64,000 nucleotides of DNA from assembly GCA_963730395.1 (NCBI GenBank), contig CAVSSK010000021.1, positions 310,001 through 374,000 on the forward strand. Direction: 5' to 3'. Of the stretch, positions 40,288 to 49,131 are shown in pieces (positions within the stretch are counted from its first letter, which is position 1; each line of letters starts with the position of its first letter). The notes below the pieces were generated by a model, which saw only the letters and a program-made list of their open reading frames with translations, was not told where the DNA came from and did not search any database. Source of the DNA: Bog-473 sp963730395. Lineage in GTDB: Bacteria > Actinomycetota > Acidimicrobiia > Acidimicrobiales > RAAP-2. A program made the position numbers and the translations under genes.

Positions 40288-41943
40288 ATGACCGTGTGGA
40301 GCCGGATCGCAGCGTCGATGGTCAGGCTCCCGCCACCCCGCACCACCGACGTCTCCGTCGAGCGCGACCTGGCCGCCAAGATGCCCGATGGCACCGTGCT
40401 GTTGGCCGACCGCTGGTTCCCGACCCGCGATGCAGGTGAGCAGCCGACCGTGTTGATCCGCACACCGTACGGGCGGCACATCATCGGCCCGCTCGGACGG
40501 CTCTACGCCGAGCGCGGCTACCAGGTGGTCATCCAGAGCTGCCGTGGCACGTTCGGCTCGGAGGGGGAGTGGGATCCGGTCCGTCACGAGCAGGCCGACG
40601 GCCAGGCGACCCTCGAGTGGGTGGCGGCGCAGCCGTGGTTCGACGGCCGCCTCGTCATGTGGGGCGGGAGCTATCTCGGCGTCACCCAGTGGGCGGTGGC
40701 GCAGGACCCGCCGGATTTCGTCAAGGCGTTGGGGCTCCAGATCACCGCGTCGAACATCCGCGATGCGATCGTGTACCCGGGCGGCTCCTTCGCCCTCGAG
40801 ATGGCACTGACCTGGCTCCATCAGCTGGAGCACCAGGAGCTCGGGTGGCGCACCGTCGTGCGCACCCAGCTGCGCAGCGCCAAGGTCCTGGCCGCCGCCG
40901 CCGACGTCCTGCCGCTCGGCAAGTGCGACGTGGCGGCCATCGGGCAGTCCTCGCAGCCCTATCAGGACTGGCTCGAGCACAGCACCCCCGGTGACCCCTG
41001 GTGGGACGGCATCGACTTCGGCCAGCGGCTGGAGAAGGTGCCGCCGGCCAGCCTGGTCGGCGGCTGGTACGACCTCTTCCTGCCGGCCCAGGTGGCCGAC
41101 TACGAGGCGCTGCGGCGGGCCGGCCGCACGGCCCGCCTCACCATCGGCCCGTGGACGCATGCCAGCCCGGGCCTGTTCGCCGAGACGGTCCGCGACGGCC
41201 CCGAGTGGTTCGAGGAGCAACTCGGTGATCGGGCGGGCCGCGAGTCGCGGGCGCCTGTGCGCGTCTTCGTCATGGGGTCGGGCACCTGGCAGGAGTTCTC
41301 GCTGTGGCCGCCGGCGGGCGAGGCCCAGGAGTGGTACCTGGGCCGCTGGGGCACGCTCGACACGCAGCCGCCAGGCGGGAGCGCCCCCGACCACTTCCAC
41401 TACAACCCGCACGATCCCACGCCCGCCGTCGGCGGGCCGTCGCTCAACGTCCGCAGCGCCGGCCGCAAGGACCAGCGCCGGCGCGAGCACCGCCACGACG
41501 TGCTGACCTACACCAGTCCGGTGCTCTCGGAGGACCTCACGGTCATCGGGCCGCTCACGGCGACGCTGTACCTGCGCTCGTCGCTCGAGCACACGGACTT
41601 CTTCGTACGGCTGTGCGACGTCTCGGAGAAGGGCCGGTCGGTCAACCTGAGCGACGGCATCATCCGGCTCTCCCCGGGGTCGGTGCAGAAGGAGGAGGAC
41701 GGGGTCTTCCGGCTCGACATCGCCATGTGGCCCACCGCGAACACGTTCAAGGCCGGCCACCGGGTCCGCCTGCAGGTCTCGAGCGGCGCCCACCCGCTGT
41801 TCTGCCGCAACACCGGCACCGGCGAGCCGCTGGCGACCGGCGCGACGATGCGATCGGCGGACCAGGAGGTCTTCCACGACGACGCCCGCCCGTCGCGTGT
41901 CACCCTCCCCGTCGTGCGGTTGCTGGCCGACGAGACGCTCTGA
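40288..41943 (+). CDS. CocE/NonD-family hydrolase (X-Pro dipeptidyl-peptidase-like)
   Basis: A 551-residue serine hydrolase. The alpha/beta core has MPDGTVLLADRWFP, IQSCRGTFGSEGEWDP, nucleophile Ser in MWGGSYLGVTQW, the acid in LVGGWYDLFLP and the His in IGPWTHASPG. The C-terminal jelly-roll domain (PVLSEDLTVIGPLTATLYLR, QVSSGAHPLFCRN) completes the CocE/acyl-transfer esterase architecture. No signal peptide. It follows cimA by 33 bp but has no obvious link to it; the natural ester or amide substrate is unknown. Confidence 0.9.
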   Translation: MTVWSRIAASMVRLPPPRTTDVSVERDLAAKMPDGTVLLADRWFPTRDAGEQPTVLIRTPYGRHIIGPLGRLYAERGYQVVIQSCRGTFGSEGEWDPVRHEQADGQATLEWVAAQPWFDGRLVMWGGSYLGVTQWAVAQDPPDFVKALGLQITASNIRDAIVYPGGSFALEMALTWLHQLEHQELGWRTVVRTQLRSAKVLAAAADVLPLGKCDVAAIGQSSQPYQDWLEHSTPGDPWWDGIDFGQRLEKVPPASLVGGWYDLFLPAQVADYEALRRAGRTARLTIGPWTHASPGLFAETVRDGPEWFEEQLGDRAGRESRAPVRVFVMGSGTWQEFSLWPPAGEAQEWYLGRWGTLDTQPPGGSAPDHFHYNPHDPTPAVGGPSLNVRSAGRKDQRRREHRHDVLTYTSPVLSEDLTVIGPLTATLYLRSSLEHTDFFVRLCDVSEKGRSVNLSDGIIRLSPGSVQKEEDGVFRLDIAMWPTANTFKAGHRVRLQVSSGAHPLFCRNTGTGEPLATGATMRSADQEVFHDDARPSRVTLPVVRLLADETL

Positions 41944-41979
41944 GGAGGCCTCGGCGCACCCTCGGCTAACCTCCCGCGC

Positions 41980-42477
41980 ATGACGCAGCCGACCTTCGTG
42001 CCCATCGCCGAGGCCGACCAGGTCCGCCCGGCCCGGCACCTCCATGTGCCCGGACCGTGGACGCAGTCGCGGCCCGGCGAGGTCGTGGGGCCCGTGCATG
42101 TGCGGGGCCGCGACATGGGGACGCCCGGTCCCGACCAGGGATTCGCCCTCCGGCTGGCCCACCGCTTCGAGCACGGGCTGAAACTGGGGGAGGGCGAGAC
42201 CGAGCACGACGTCCTCACCGGAGTGGCGCTCATCGCCGCCCAGCGGGCGGCGCTGTTCGGCAGGGCCCCGTGCATCTACGACGTGCAGTTCGCGCTGGGC
42301 CTGTGGGGATTGCTCGACGAGGCGCCGCCCGATCTGAGCGAGCGCCGGCGTGCGGCCTTCTCCTCGGTGGCCCACGACTACGTCGCCCAGCGCGAGCTCG
42401 TCGACTCGACCCCCGAGGAGATCCTCCGGCTCAGCCCCGAGGAAGCCCGCGCCCGGGGCGGTGAGCTCGCGGCCTAG
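41980..42477 (+). CDS. conserved hypothetical protein
   Basis: A 165-residue soluble protein with no domain I recognise. It is Pro/Arg-rich at the N-terminus (RPARHLHVPGPWTQSRPGEV) and helical after residue 60 (HDVLTGVALIAAQRAALFGR, CIYDVQFALGLWGLLDEAPP). A TAACCT box 7-8 nt before the ATG suggests leaderless expression. The next gene begins 3 bp after its stop. Codon use and GC match the neighbours. Confidence 0.65.
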   Translation: MTQPTFVPIAEADQVRPARHLHVPGPWTQSRPGEVVGPVHVRGRDMGTPGPDQGFALRLAHRFEHGLKLGEGETEHDVLTGVALIAAQRAALFGRAPCIYDVQFALGLWGLLDEAPPDLSERRRAAFSSVAHDYVAQRELVDSTPEEILRLSPEEARARGGELAA

Positions 42478-42480
42478 GCC

Positions 42481-43347
42481 GTGAACACCGGCGGGGCCAT
42501 CGACCGGCTCGAGATATCGGCCGGTGACCTGCTCTTCACGGGCCGGGCCTGCGGCCCGCACGAGGGCCGGCGGGTGCTGCTCCTGCACGGCTTCCCCCAG
42601 ACATCGTGGGCCTGGCGTGACGAGCTGTCGGCGCTCGGACGCGCCGGTTACCGGGCCGTGGCACCCGACCAACGCGGCTACTGCCCGGGCGCCCGGCCCA
42701 CGGAGGTCGCCGACTACGCCACCGGGCACCTCGTGGGCGACGTCATGGCGCTCGCCGACTCCATGGAGATGGAGACCTTCGACCTGGTGGGCCACGACTG
42801 GGGGGGCATGCTGGCCTGGATCGTGGCGTCGCAGCACCCGGCGAGAGTGCGCTCGCTCAGCGTCGTGTCGACGCCGCACCCATTTGCCCTCCAGCAGGCG
42901 CTGCTCGGCGGCGACCCGGCTCAAGCGACCTACGGCGAGGCGACGGCGTCGTTCCGCACGCCCGACGTCGCCGAGCGTCTGCTCCTCGGGGCCGACGGGT
43001 CGGGGAGCGGGCTGGCGACGCTGCTGACCGAGACCGGTCTCGACGACGACGACGTCAGGATGTACGTCACGGCGCTGACCGAGCCGGGCGCCCTGACGGC
43101 GGCGCTCAATTGGTACAGGGCCATGGACGGAGTGCTCCTGGCCGACCTGGAGCCGGTGACGGTCCCGACGCTCTACGTCTGGTCCACCGGGGACGAGGCG
43201 TTCGGGCGGGTGGCCGCGGAGGGCACCGCGGGGTGTGTGCGCGGGCCCTATACCTTCGAGGTCCTGGAGAACGTGTCGCACTGGGTCCCCGAGATGGCAC
43301 CGGTGGAGCTCTCCGACTTCTTGATCCGTCACCTCTCGGCGCACTGA
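42481..43347 (+). CDS. alpha/beta hydrolase, epoxide-hydrolase-like
   Basis: A 288-residue hydrolase: oxyanion HGFPQTSWAWRDEL, PDQRGYCPGARP, nucleophile Asp in VGHDWGGMLAWIVA, acid in WSTGDEAFG and catalytic His in VSHWVPEMAP. The Asp nucleophile (G-H-D-W-G-G) and the H-G-F-P motif mark epoxide hydrolases and haloalkane dehalogenases rather than esterases; the PxxHGFPQ form favours epoxide hydrolase. GTG start 3 bp after the preceding gene. Confidence 0.88.
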   Translation: MNTGGAIDRLEISAGDLLFTGRACGPHEGRRVLLLHGFPQTSWAWRDELSALGRAGYRAVAPDQRGYCPGARPTEVADYATGHLVGDVMALADSMEMETFDLVGHDWGGMLAWIVASQHPARVRSLSVVSTPHPFALQQALLGGDPAQATYGEATASFRTPDVAERLLLGADGSGSGLATLLTETGLDDDDVRMYVTALTEPGALTAALNWYRAMDGVLLADLEPVTVPTLYVWSTGDEAFGRVAAEGTAGCVRGPYTFEVLENVSHWVPEMAPVELSDFLIRHLSAH

Positions 43348-43390
43348 CGATCGAGCTCCGAGCCCGGGTGCGCTCTGCGAGAATGGGCCC

Positions 43391-44536
43391 GTGACCTTCG
43401 CCCTGACCGACGTCCAACGGGAGTTCCGCGAGACCCTCCGCACGTTCTGCGAGGAGAAGGTGGCGCCCTATGCGGCCGAGGTCGACCGCAACGCCGAATT
43501 CCCGTGGAAGTCCTTCGAAGCCTGCAAGGAGATGGAGCTACCGGCCCTCGGCATCCCCGAGGCGTACGGCGGTGCCGGGGCGGACACGGTCACCCAGGCC
43601 ATCGCCGTCGAGGAGCTCTCCCGCGTCTGCGCGTCGACATCGCTGACCATCCTGATCTCCAAGCTCGGGATGCTGCCCGTCATGAACTGGGGCAGCGAGG
43701 AGCTGAAGAGACGGTACGTGCCCAGGGTGGCGACGGGAGAGATCCAGGCCAGCTACTGCCTGTCGGAGGCGGATGCCGGGAGCGACGTGGCGTCCATGCG
43801 CACGCGGGCGGTGCGCGACGGCGACGACTACGTCCTGACCGGCTCGAAGTACTGGATCACCAATGCGGGGATCTCCGACGTCTACATCGTGTTCGCCAAG
43901 ACCGACCCCGACGCCGGCGGACGCGGCATCTCGTGCTTCCTGGTCGAGAAGGAGTGGGGGATCCGCATCGCCAAGCACGAGGACAAGTTGGGCATGCGGG
44001 GGAGCCCGACCGGCGAGGTCGTGCTGGACGAGGTGCGCGTCCCGGCGTCCCACCGCATCGGTGAGGAGGGCCAGGGCTTCACCGTCGCCATGCACACGCT
44101 GGATCGCAGCCGGCCCACGATCGGCGCGCAGGCAGTCGGCATCGCACAGGGCGCCATCGACTACGCGGCGGGCTACATGAAGCAGCGCCATGCCTTCGGT
44201 GGCCCCATCGCCGACCTGCAGGGCCTGCGCTTCATGCTGGCCGACATGGCGATGCGGAACGAGGCCGCCCGCGCCCTCGTCTACCGGGCCTGCGCCATGG
44301 TCGACGACGACCCGGGTGGCGAGCTCACGAGCTTCGGCGCCATGGCCAAGGCGTTCGCCTCCGACGCGTCCATGTCCATCACCATCGACGCCGTCCAACT
44401 CCTCGGCGGCTACGGCTACACGAAGGACTTCCCCGTCGAGCGCTTCTTGCGCGACGCCAAGGTGACGCAGATCTACGAGGGCACCAACCAGGTGCAGAAG
44501 GTGGTCATCGCCCGGGAGCTGCTCAAGCACGTGTAG
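43391..44536 (+). CDS. acyl-CoA dehydrogenase
   Basis: A 381-residue FAD-dependent acyl-CoA dehydrogenase. Signatures: CLSEADAGSDVASMRTRAV (FAD/substrate loop), YWITNAGISDVYIVFAKT, MRGSPTGEVVLDEVRVP, HAFGGPIADLQGLRFMLADM, and the catalytic Glu in IYEGTNQVQKVVIAREL at the C-terminus. It is of the short/medium-chain type; substrate not predictable. A GAGAAT box ends 7 nt before GTG 43391, consistent with leaderless expression. Confidence 0.94.
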   Translation: MTFALTDVQREFRETLRTFCEEKVAPYAAEVDRNAEFPWKSFEACKEMELPALGIPEAYGGAGADTVTQAIAVEELSRVCASTSLTILISKLGMLPVMNWGSEELKRRYVPRVATGEIQASYCLSEADAGSDVASMRTRAVRDGDDYVLTGSKYWITNAGISDVYIVFAKTDPDAGGRGISCFLVEKEWGIRIAKHEDKLGMRGSPTGEVVLDEVRVPASHRIGEEGQGFTVAMHTLDRSRPTIGAQAVGIAQGAIDYAAGYMKQRHAFGGPIADLQGLRFMLADMAMRNEAARALVYRACAMVDDDPGGELTSFGAMAKAFASDASMSITIDAVQLLGGYGYTKDFPVERFLRDAKVTQIYEGTNQVQKVVIARELLKHV

Positions 44537-44616
44537 GCCCGGCGGAGCGGCGTTGGCGCCCGGCGACCAGGCCCGGGCAGACTTCCGGGGTGGGGCCCGG
44601 AGGGCCGGTGGTAAAG

Positions 44617-44632
44617 TTAGAACAGGTTCTAA
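44617..44632. promoter_or_regulatory. KstR-like palindrome upstream of the thiolase
   Basis: TTAGAACAGGTTCTAA has 7-bp arms (TTAGAAC/GTTCTAA) around AG and fits the published KstR consensus TNNAAC-NN-GTTNNA of actinobacterial cholesterol-catabolism genes. It lies 61 bp before the thiolase ATG. The match is from memory of the motif; no kstR gene is in the window. Confidence 0.65.
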
Positions 44633-44693
44633 ATTCAGCCCAACGCGGGCAGCCGGCCGCGGGCCGGGAGTGGGAGCAGGAGGAGAGTCCGTC

Positions 44694-45866
44694 ATGGCGC
44701 AGCCGGTAATCATCGAGGCGGTCCGCACCCCCATCGGGAAGCGCAACGGGTGGCTCTCCGGCCTGCGGGCCCCCGACATCCTGGGCGCGGCCCAGATCGA
44801 GGTGGTCAAGCGGGCAGGCATCGACCCGGCGTCGGTCGAGCAGGTGGTCGGCGGATGCGTGACCCAGGCCGGCGAGCAGGGTTTCAACGTGACCCGGACG
44901 GCCTGGCTGCTCAGCGGTATGCCGTACGAGGTCGCGGCGACCACGGTCGACTGCCAGTGCGGGTCCTCGCAGCAGGCGAACCACTTCGTCAACAACCTCA
45001 TCGCGGCCGGTGCGGTCGACACGGCCATCGGATGCGGCGTCGAGGCCATGAGCCGGGTGCCGCTGGGCGCCAATGCGGCGGCCGGCGTCGGGCGGGCCAT
45101 CCCCGAAGACCTGCCGTACGACATGCCCGACCAGTTCACTGCGGCGGAGCGGATCGCCAAGAAGTACGGCATCACCCGCGCCGACGTCGACTGGTTGGGT
45201 CTCGAGTCGCAGAAGAAGGCCGCGGTGGCGGTGGCCGAGGACCGCTTCGCCCGCGAGATCGTGTCGGTCGAAGCCCCGATCGTCGGCGAGGAGGGTCCCC
45301 GGGGCGAGCACACGGGCGAGAAGATCGTCGTGTCCAAGGACCAGGGGCCACGCGACACGACCGCCGAGGGCCTGGCCAAGCTCAAGCCCGTGCTGCCCGA
45401 CGGCATGCACACGGCGGGCAATTCGTCGCAGATCTCCGACGGGGCAGCCGCCGTGCTGTGGATGTCCGAGGACCGCGCCAAGGCCGAGGGCTTCAAGCCC
45501 CGGGCCCGGGTCGTCGCCCAGGTGCTCGTGGGCTCCGATCCCTACTACCACCTCGACGGCCCCATCGCGGCGACGACCAAGGTGCTGGCCAAGGCCGGCA
45601 TGACCATGCACGACATCGACCTCTTCGAGGTCAACGAGGCCTTCGCCTCCGTCGTCATGAGCTGGGCCAAGGAGCACGACGCCGACATGGACAAGGTGAA
45701 CGTGAACGGCGGCGCCATCGCCATCGGCCACCCCGTCGGCGCCACCGGCAGCCGGCTCATCACCACCATCCTGCACGAGCTCGAGCGGAGGGACGCGACC
45801 TACGGGCTGGTGTCGATGTGCTGTGGCGGCGCACTGGCCACCGGCACCATCATCGAGCGGCTCTAA
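44694..45866 (+). CDS. acetyl-CoA acyltransferase (thiolase), steroid/lipid beta-oxidation type
   Basis: A 390-residue degradative thiolase: IIEAVRTPIGKRNGWLSGLR, nucleophile Cys89 (DCQCGSSQQANHF), the DLFEVNEAFASVVMSWA block, catalytic His in GGAIAIGHPVGATGSR and Cys in SMCCGGALATG. It resembles the FadA5/FadA6-like steroid thiolases, which agrees with the KstR-like operator upstream. AGGAGGAG at 44678-44685 precedes the ATG. The enoyl-CoA hydratase gene follows after 40 bp. Confidence 0.93.
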   Translation: MAQPVIIEAVRTPIGKRNGWLSGLRAPDILGAAQIEVVKRAGIDPASVEQVVGGCVTQAGEQGFNVTRTAWLLSGMPYEVAATTVDCQCGSSQQANHFVNNLIAAGAVDTAIGCGVEAMSRVPLGANAAAGVGRAIPEDLPYDMPDQFTAAERIAKKYGITRADVDWLGLESQKKAAVAVAEDRFAREIVSVEAPIVGEEGPRGEHTGEKIVVSKDQGPRDTTAEGLAKLKPVLPDGMHTAGNSSQISDGAAAVLWMSEDRAKAEGFKPRARVVAQVLVGSDPYYHLDGPIAATTKVLAKAGMTMHDIDLFEVNEAFASVVMSWAKEHDADMDKVNVNGGAIAIGHPVGATGSRLITTILHELERRDATYGLVSMCCGGALATGTIIERL

Positions 45867-45906
45867 CACCTCATCACGACATCGGCGCCTACCTCTGGAG
45901 GGGACC

Positions 45907-46702
45907 GTGGTTTCGACTGAGCACCTGACGTTCGAGCGCGACGGCGCGACGGCCATCGTGACGATGAACCGGCCCGAGGCGAAGAACGCGCTCGAGCCTC
46001 CCCATGCTGGTCGGCATGAAGGACGCCTGGGAGGAGATCGACGGCAACGACGACATCCGCTGCGCCATCCTCACGGGAGCCGGCGGCACGTTCTGCGCCG
46101 GCATGGACCTCAAGGCCACGGGAGGCAGCGACGCCGAGAAGTATCAGTCACGCATGCAGGAGGACCCCGACCTGCACTGGAAGGCCCTGCTGCGCCATTA
46201 CGACCTTCGCAAGCCCCTGATCGCCGCCGTGGAGGGCTGGGCCGTGGCGGGGGGGACCGAGATCCTCCAGGCCACCGACATCCGGGTGGCGGGCGAGAGC
46301 GCGGTCTTCGGCGTCTTCGAAGCCAAGCGCGGGCTGTTCCCCCTCGGTGGCTCGACGGTGCGGCTGCGCCGCCAGATCCCCTACACGCTCGCCATGGAGC
46401 TCCTCCTCACGGCCCGTCAGGTTCCGGCGGACGAGGCGTTGCGCATCGGGTTGATCGGCCACGTGGTTCCCGACGGCACGGCACTCGACAAGGCGCTGGA
46501 GATCGCCGGCACCATCGGGGCGAACGGGCCGCTGGCGGTGGAGGCGATCAAGCGCAGTGTGCGCGAGACCGAGGGCATGTCCGAGGTCGACGGGCTGGCC
46601 CGCGAGCTCGAGCTCGGCTGGCCCATCTTCTCCACCAACGACGCCGCCGAGGGCCAGAAGGCCTTCGCCGAGAAGCGCCCTCCCAGGTACACGCGCTCGT
46701 GA
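45907..46702 (+). CDS. enoyl-CoA hydratase/isomerase (crotonase), one frameshift near the start
   Basis: A crotonase-family protein. From GTG 45907 (GGAGGGGA upstream): STEHLTFERDGATAIVTMNR and PEAKNAL, then a frame change; from about 45995: LPMLVGMKDAWEEIDGNDDI, ILTGAGGTFCAGMDLKA (oxyanion hole), EGWAVAGGTEILQATDIRVA and KRGLFPLGGSTVRLRRQI. Removing the G at 45994 (CTCGAGCC to CTCAGCC) joins them into about 264 residues. The long in-frame tail after the shift that leads into the next gene is an artefact of this error. Acts on 2-enoyl-CoA in the neighbouring beta-oxidation set. Confidence 0.85.
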
Positions 46703-47490
46703 GCCAGGAGGCAGGGGCGGTCCCGGGCCCGGGGGAGGGATTCCCCGGTGTGGACGGACCCGCGACGTCGACGACGGGCGACGACCTCCTCAACCGACTG
46801 GCGGCCGCCATGCGGCGCATCTCCGGCGTGGCCGTTGCGCTGCCACTGAGCGACGAGGAGCTGGCGGCCGCGGTGGACGAGGTGTCGGCCCTGGCGGACC
46901 GGCTCGAAGCCGCCGCCCCCGCCGAGAAACGGACCCGTCTCCAGCCGACCACGGACGGCCATCCGCAGGACCACTTCCCGACGAGCCCGATGATCGGCTA
47001 CGCCAACCCCATCGCCCCGCCGGTCGACGTCTGGGCCGTGACGGGGGAGGGTGGCCAGCGGGAGATCCGGGGGAAGGTCACCTTCGGCTACCAGTACGAG
47101 GGCCCGCCGACCTGCGTGCACGGCGGCATCATCGCCGAGCTCTTCGATGAGCTGCTCGGGCTGGCCAACATCATCGTGGGGCAGGCCGGCATGACGGGCA
47201 CGCTCAAAGTGCGTTATCGCCGGCCGACACCGCTGTTGGCGCCCCTCGAGCTGGTGGCGCGCTTCACGGGTCGAGAGGGCCGCAAGATCTTCACCTGGGG
47301 CGGCATCTTCTACGAGGGCGAGCTCACGGCCGAGGCCGACGGGATCTTCATCGAGGTGCTGCCGGGCCAGATGCTCGGCATCGTCTCGGGCAACGCGAAG
47401 GTGGCCGAGGCGCCGCTGGTCGACCGGACGTGGCGGCGGATGATGGCCGAGGGGGTCGAGGACCCGACCCGTCGCGCACCTCCTTCCTGA
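46699..47490 (+). CDS. PaaI-type hotdog thioesterase with an N-terminal extension
   Basis: A 263-residue protein. Residues from about 85 on form a hotdog domain: MIGYANPIAPPVDVWAV, the thioesterase helix CVHGGIIAELFDELLGLAN, and KVRYRRPTPLLAPLELVA, as in PaaI/acyl-CoA thioesterases. The first 80 residues are variable with an Ala/Glu-rich helix. The GTG at 46699 overlaps the enoyl-CoA hydratase stop, so it belongs to the thiolase-hydratase operon and may release free acids from CoA. Confidence 0.85.
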   Translation: MSQEAGAVPGPGEGFPGVDGPATSTTGDDLLNRLAAAMRRISGVAVALPLSDEELAAAVDEVSALADRLEAAAPAEKRTRLQPTTDGHPQDHFPTSPMIGYANPIAPPVDVWAVTGEGGQREIRGKVTFGYQYEGPPTCVHGGIIAELFDELLGLANIIVGQAGMTGTLKVRYRRPTPLLAPLELVARFTGREGRKIFTWGGIFYEGELTAEADGIFIEVLPGQMLGIVSGNAKVAEAPLVDRTWRRMMAEGVEDPTRRAPPS

Positions 47491-47607
47491 CGGGCCGGTG
47501 GTGCTCCGTCGGGGTCCATCCGCTGCCATGTCACGACAAGGCCCGGACGGGGGCCCGTAGTCCCATGCGTCCCGGGGTTATGAATCTCCGCTCATCGACG
47601 GGGACGA

Positions 47608-48009
47608 TCAGGGTGCCACCAACTCGATGGCGACGCCATCGGGATCGCGCAGTTGCAGCGAGGGGTGACCATTCTCCAGCACCACGCCGGCATGCTCGAC
47701 GCCGACCGAGGTGAGGTGCTCCGCCCAGGCTCCGAGCGCGTCACCATCGGGCACGGCGAAGGCCAGATGATCCAAGACCTCGGCGGGGGACCCGCCACGT
47801 GGGCCCAGGCCCCTCGTGAGCACCACGACGACCCTCGCCTCGCGGTGTTGCAGTGCGACATAACCGATATCGGGGTCATCGGCCAAGGGCACGAGGCCGA
47901 GCGCGGTGCGGTACCACCGAGCGCTCGACTCGACATCCGATACCAGAAGTTGGACATGCGAGAGCCCGGTGATCGGCGCGCACTGACCGGGGTCTGTCGC
48001 CGATGTCAC
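47608..48009 (-). CDS. VOC/glyoxalase superfamily protein
   Basis: A 133-residue VOC protein: ITGLSHVQLLVSDVESSARW, YRTALGLVPLADDP, a central VVLTRGLGPRGG and EVLDHLAFAVPDGDALGAWA, ending HPSLQLRDPDGVAIELVAP. The His, Gln-Leu and Glu at the expected metal positions suggest a metal-dependent dioxygenase or lyase-like member. It diverges from the LLM gene with a 94-bp gap. Confidence 0.85.
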   Translation of the reverse strand: MTSATDPGQCAPITGLSHVQLLVSDVESSARWYRTALGLVPLADDPDIGYVALQHREARVVVVLTRGLGPRGGSPAEVLDHLAFAVPDGDALGAWAEHLTSVGVEHAGVVLENGHPSLQLRDPDGVAIELVAP

Positions 48010-48103
48010 CTCTCTGATACTAGCGAGGGTGCCCCGTCCACAGCTTCGGAGACCGACCTCTTGACCAACACCGGTCGGCCTCTGCGTCTCCTAGGATCGC
48101 CTG

Positions 48104-49131
48104 GTGCCAACCGGCGACCACGCGCTGTCGGGTCCGGGACGGCGCGCTGCGTCGTCGCCATCTGTCCCCTGTTCCGCTCCCTTTGGCCCGGGATCGGTGT
48201 CCATCCGGCTGTACCCGCACAACGAGCTTCCCGCGGACGCCATCGTGAACGAGCTCTGTGCGCAAGCCGGTCTGGCCCTCGGCAGTGGATTCGACGGCGT
48301 GATGACGAGTGAGCACCACGGCGGCTTTGCCGGATACATGGCGCAGCCGCTGCAAATGACCTCCTTCGTGTTGGCAGAGCACGCGACGGGTTGGGCCGCG
48401 GCGGCCCCTCTCTTGCTCCCGCTCAGGTCCACGGCGCTCGTCGCCGAGGAGGTGGCGTGGCTCCAGGCTCGTCATCCTGGCCGTGTCGGTCTCGGGGTGG
48501 CCGCAGGCGCTCTTCCGCTGGACTTCGAGGCGGCCGGCGTCGACCAGGCCGATTCCGTCGATCGCTTCAAAGCGGAGCTGCCTCGGCTCGTCGCGATGCT
48601 CCGAGGTCAGGCCTTGGGCGACCTCGAGGGGGACCCGGCGCTGCTCGGCTGCCGTCGAGATCCCGTCCCCGTGCTCAGCGCAGCCGTCTCGGTCGCCGCC
48701 GCCGCCCGAGCTGCCGTCTGCGGAGCCGGAATCCTCATGGAGGGGATGTCAGCTCCCGCGAGACTGGCCCGTTTGACCCGGGCCTTCGGGGAGGCCGGGG
48801 GTCAAGGCGCCAGAGTCCTGATACGGCGGGTGTGGCTGGGCCGGCTGCCCTCCGGGCTGGTCGAGAGCCAACGGGCCGTCTACGAGAGCTACGCGGCGCG
48901 CAACAGGCTCGTTCGGCGACGACCAGACGATCGCGTCCGACGAGCCTGACGAGATGGCGGAGCGGCTGGCGGCAACTCTGAGGCAGGTCGATGCCGACGC
49001 GCTCAACCTCCGGGTGCAGCTTCCCGGCATGTCGCCTGAGCAGGTACGAGAGCAGATCGCGCGATATCGGGTCCACCGTCGTCGAGCCTCTCAAGAGGAT
49101 GTGGCCATCGCCGGGACCGGGCGCTCCGTAG
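48104..49131 (+). pseudogene. LLM-class flavin-dependent oxidoreductase interrupted by two frameshifts
   Basis: A luciferase-like (bacterial TIM-barrel) monooxygenase. First frame: LYPHNELPADAIVNELCAQA, FDGVMTSEHHGGFAGYMAQP, LVAEEVAWLQARHPGRVGLG and GAGILMEGMSAPARLARL. From about 48905: GSFGDDQTIASDEPDEMAER and ADALNLRVQLPGMSPEQVRE. From about 49071: STVVEPLKRMWPSPGPGAP. One extra A near 48905 and one extra G at 49069-49071 explain the shifts, and the restored TAG (49129-49131) abuts the stop of the convergent SDR. GTG 48104 is the likely start, GTG 48197 an alternative. FMN or F420 as cofactor cannot be decided. Confidence 0.75.

Noticed and set aside
38956..43443. A 1495-codon open frame on the minus strand
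   Set aside because: It lies antisense to cimA, the CocE hydrolase and three further well-conserved genes; long antisense frames are expected at this GC content and the translation is low-complexity Arg/Gly/His-rich.
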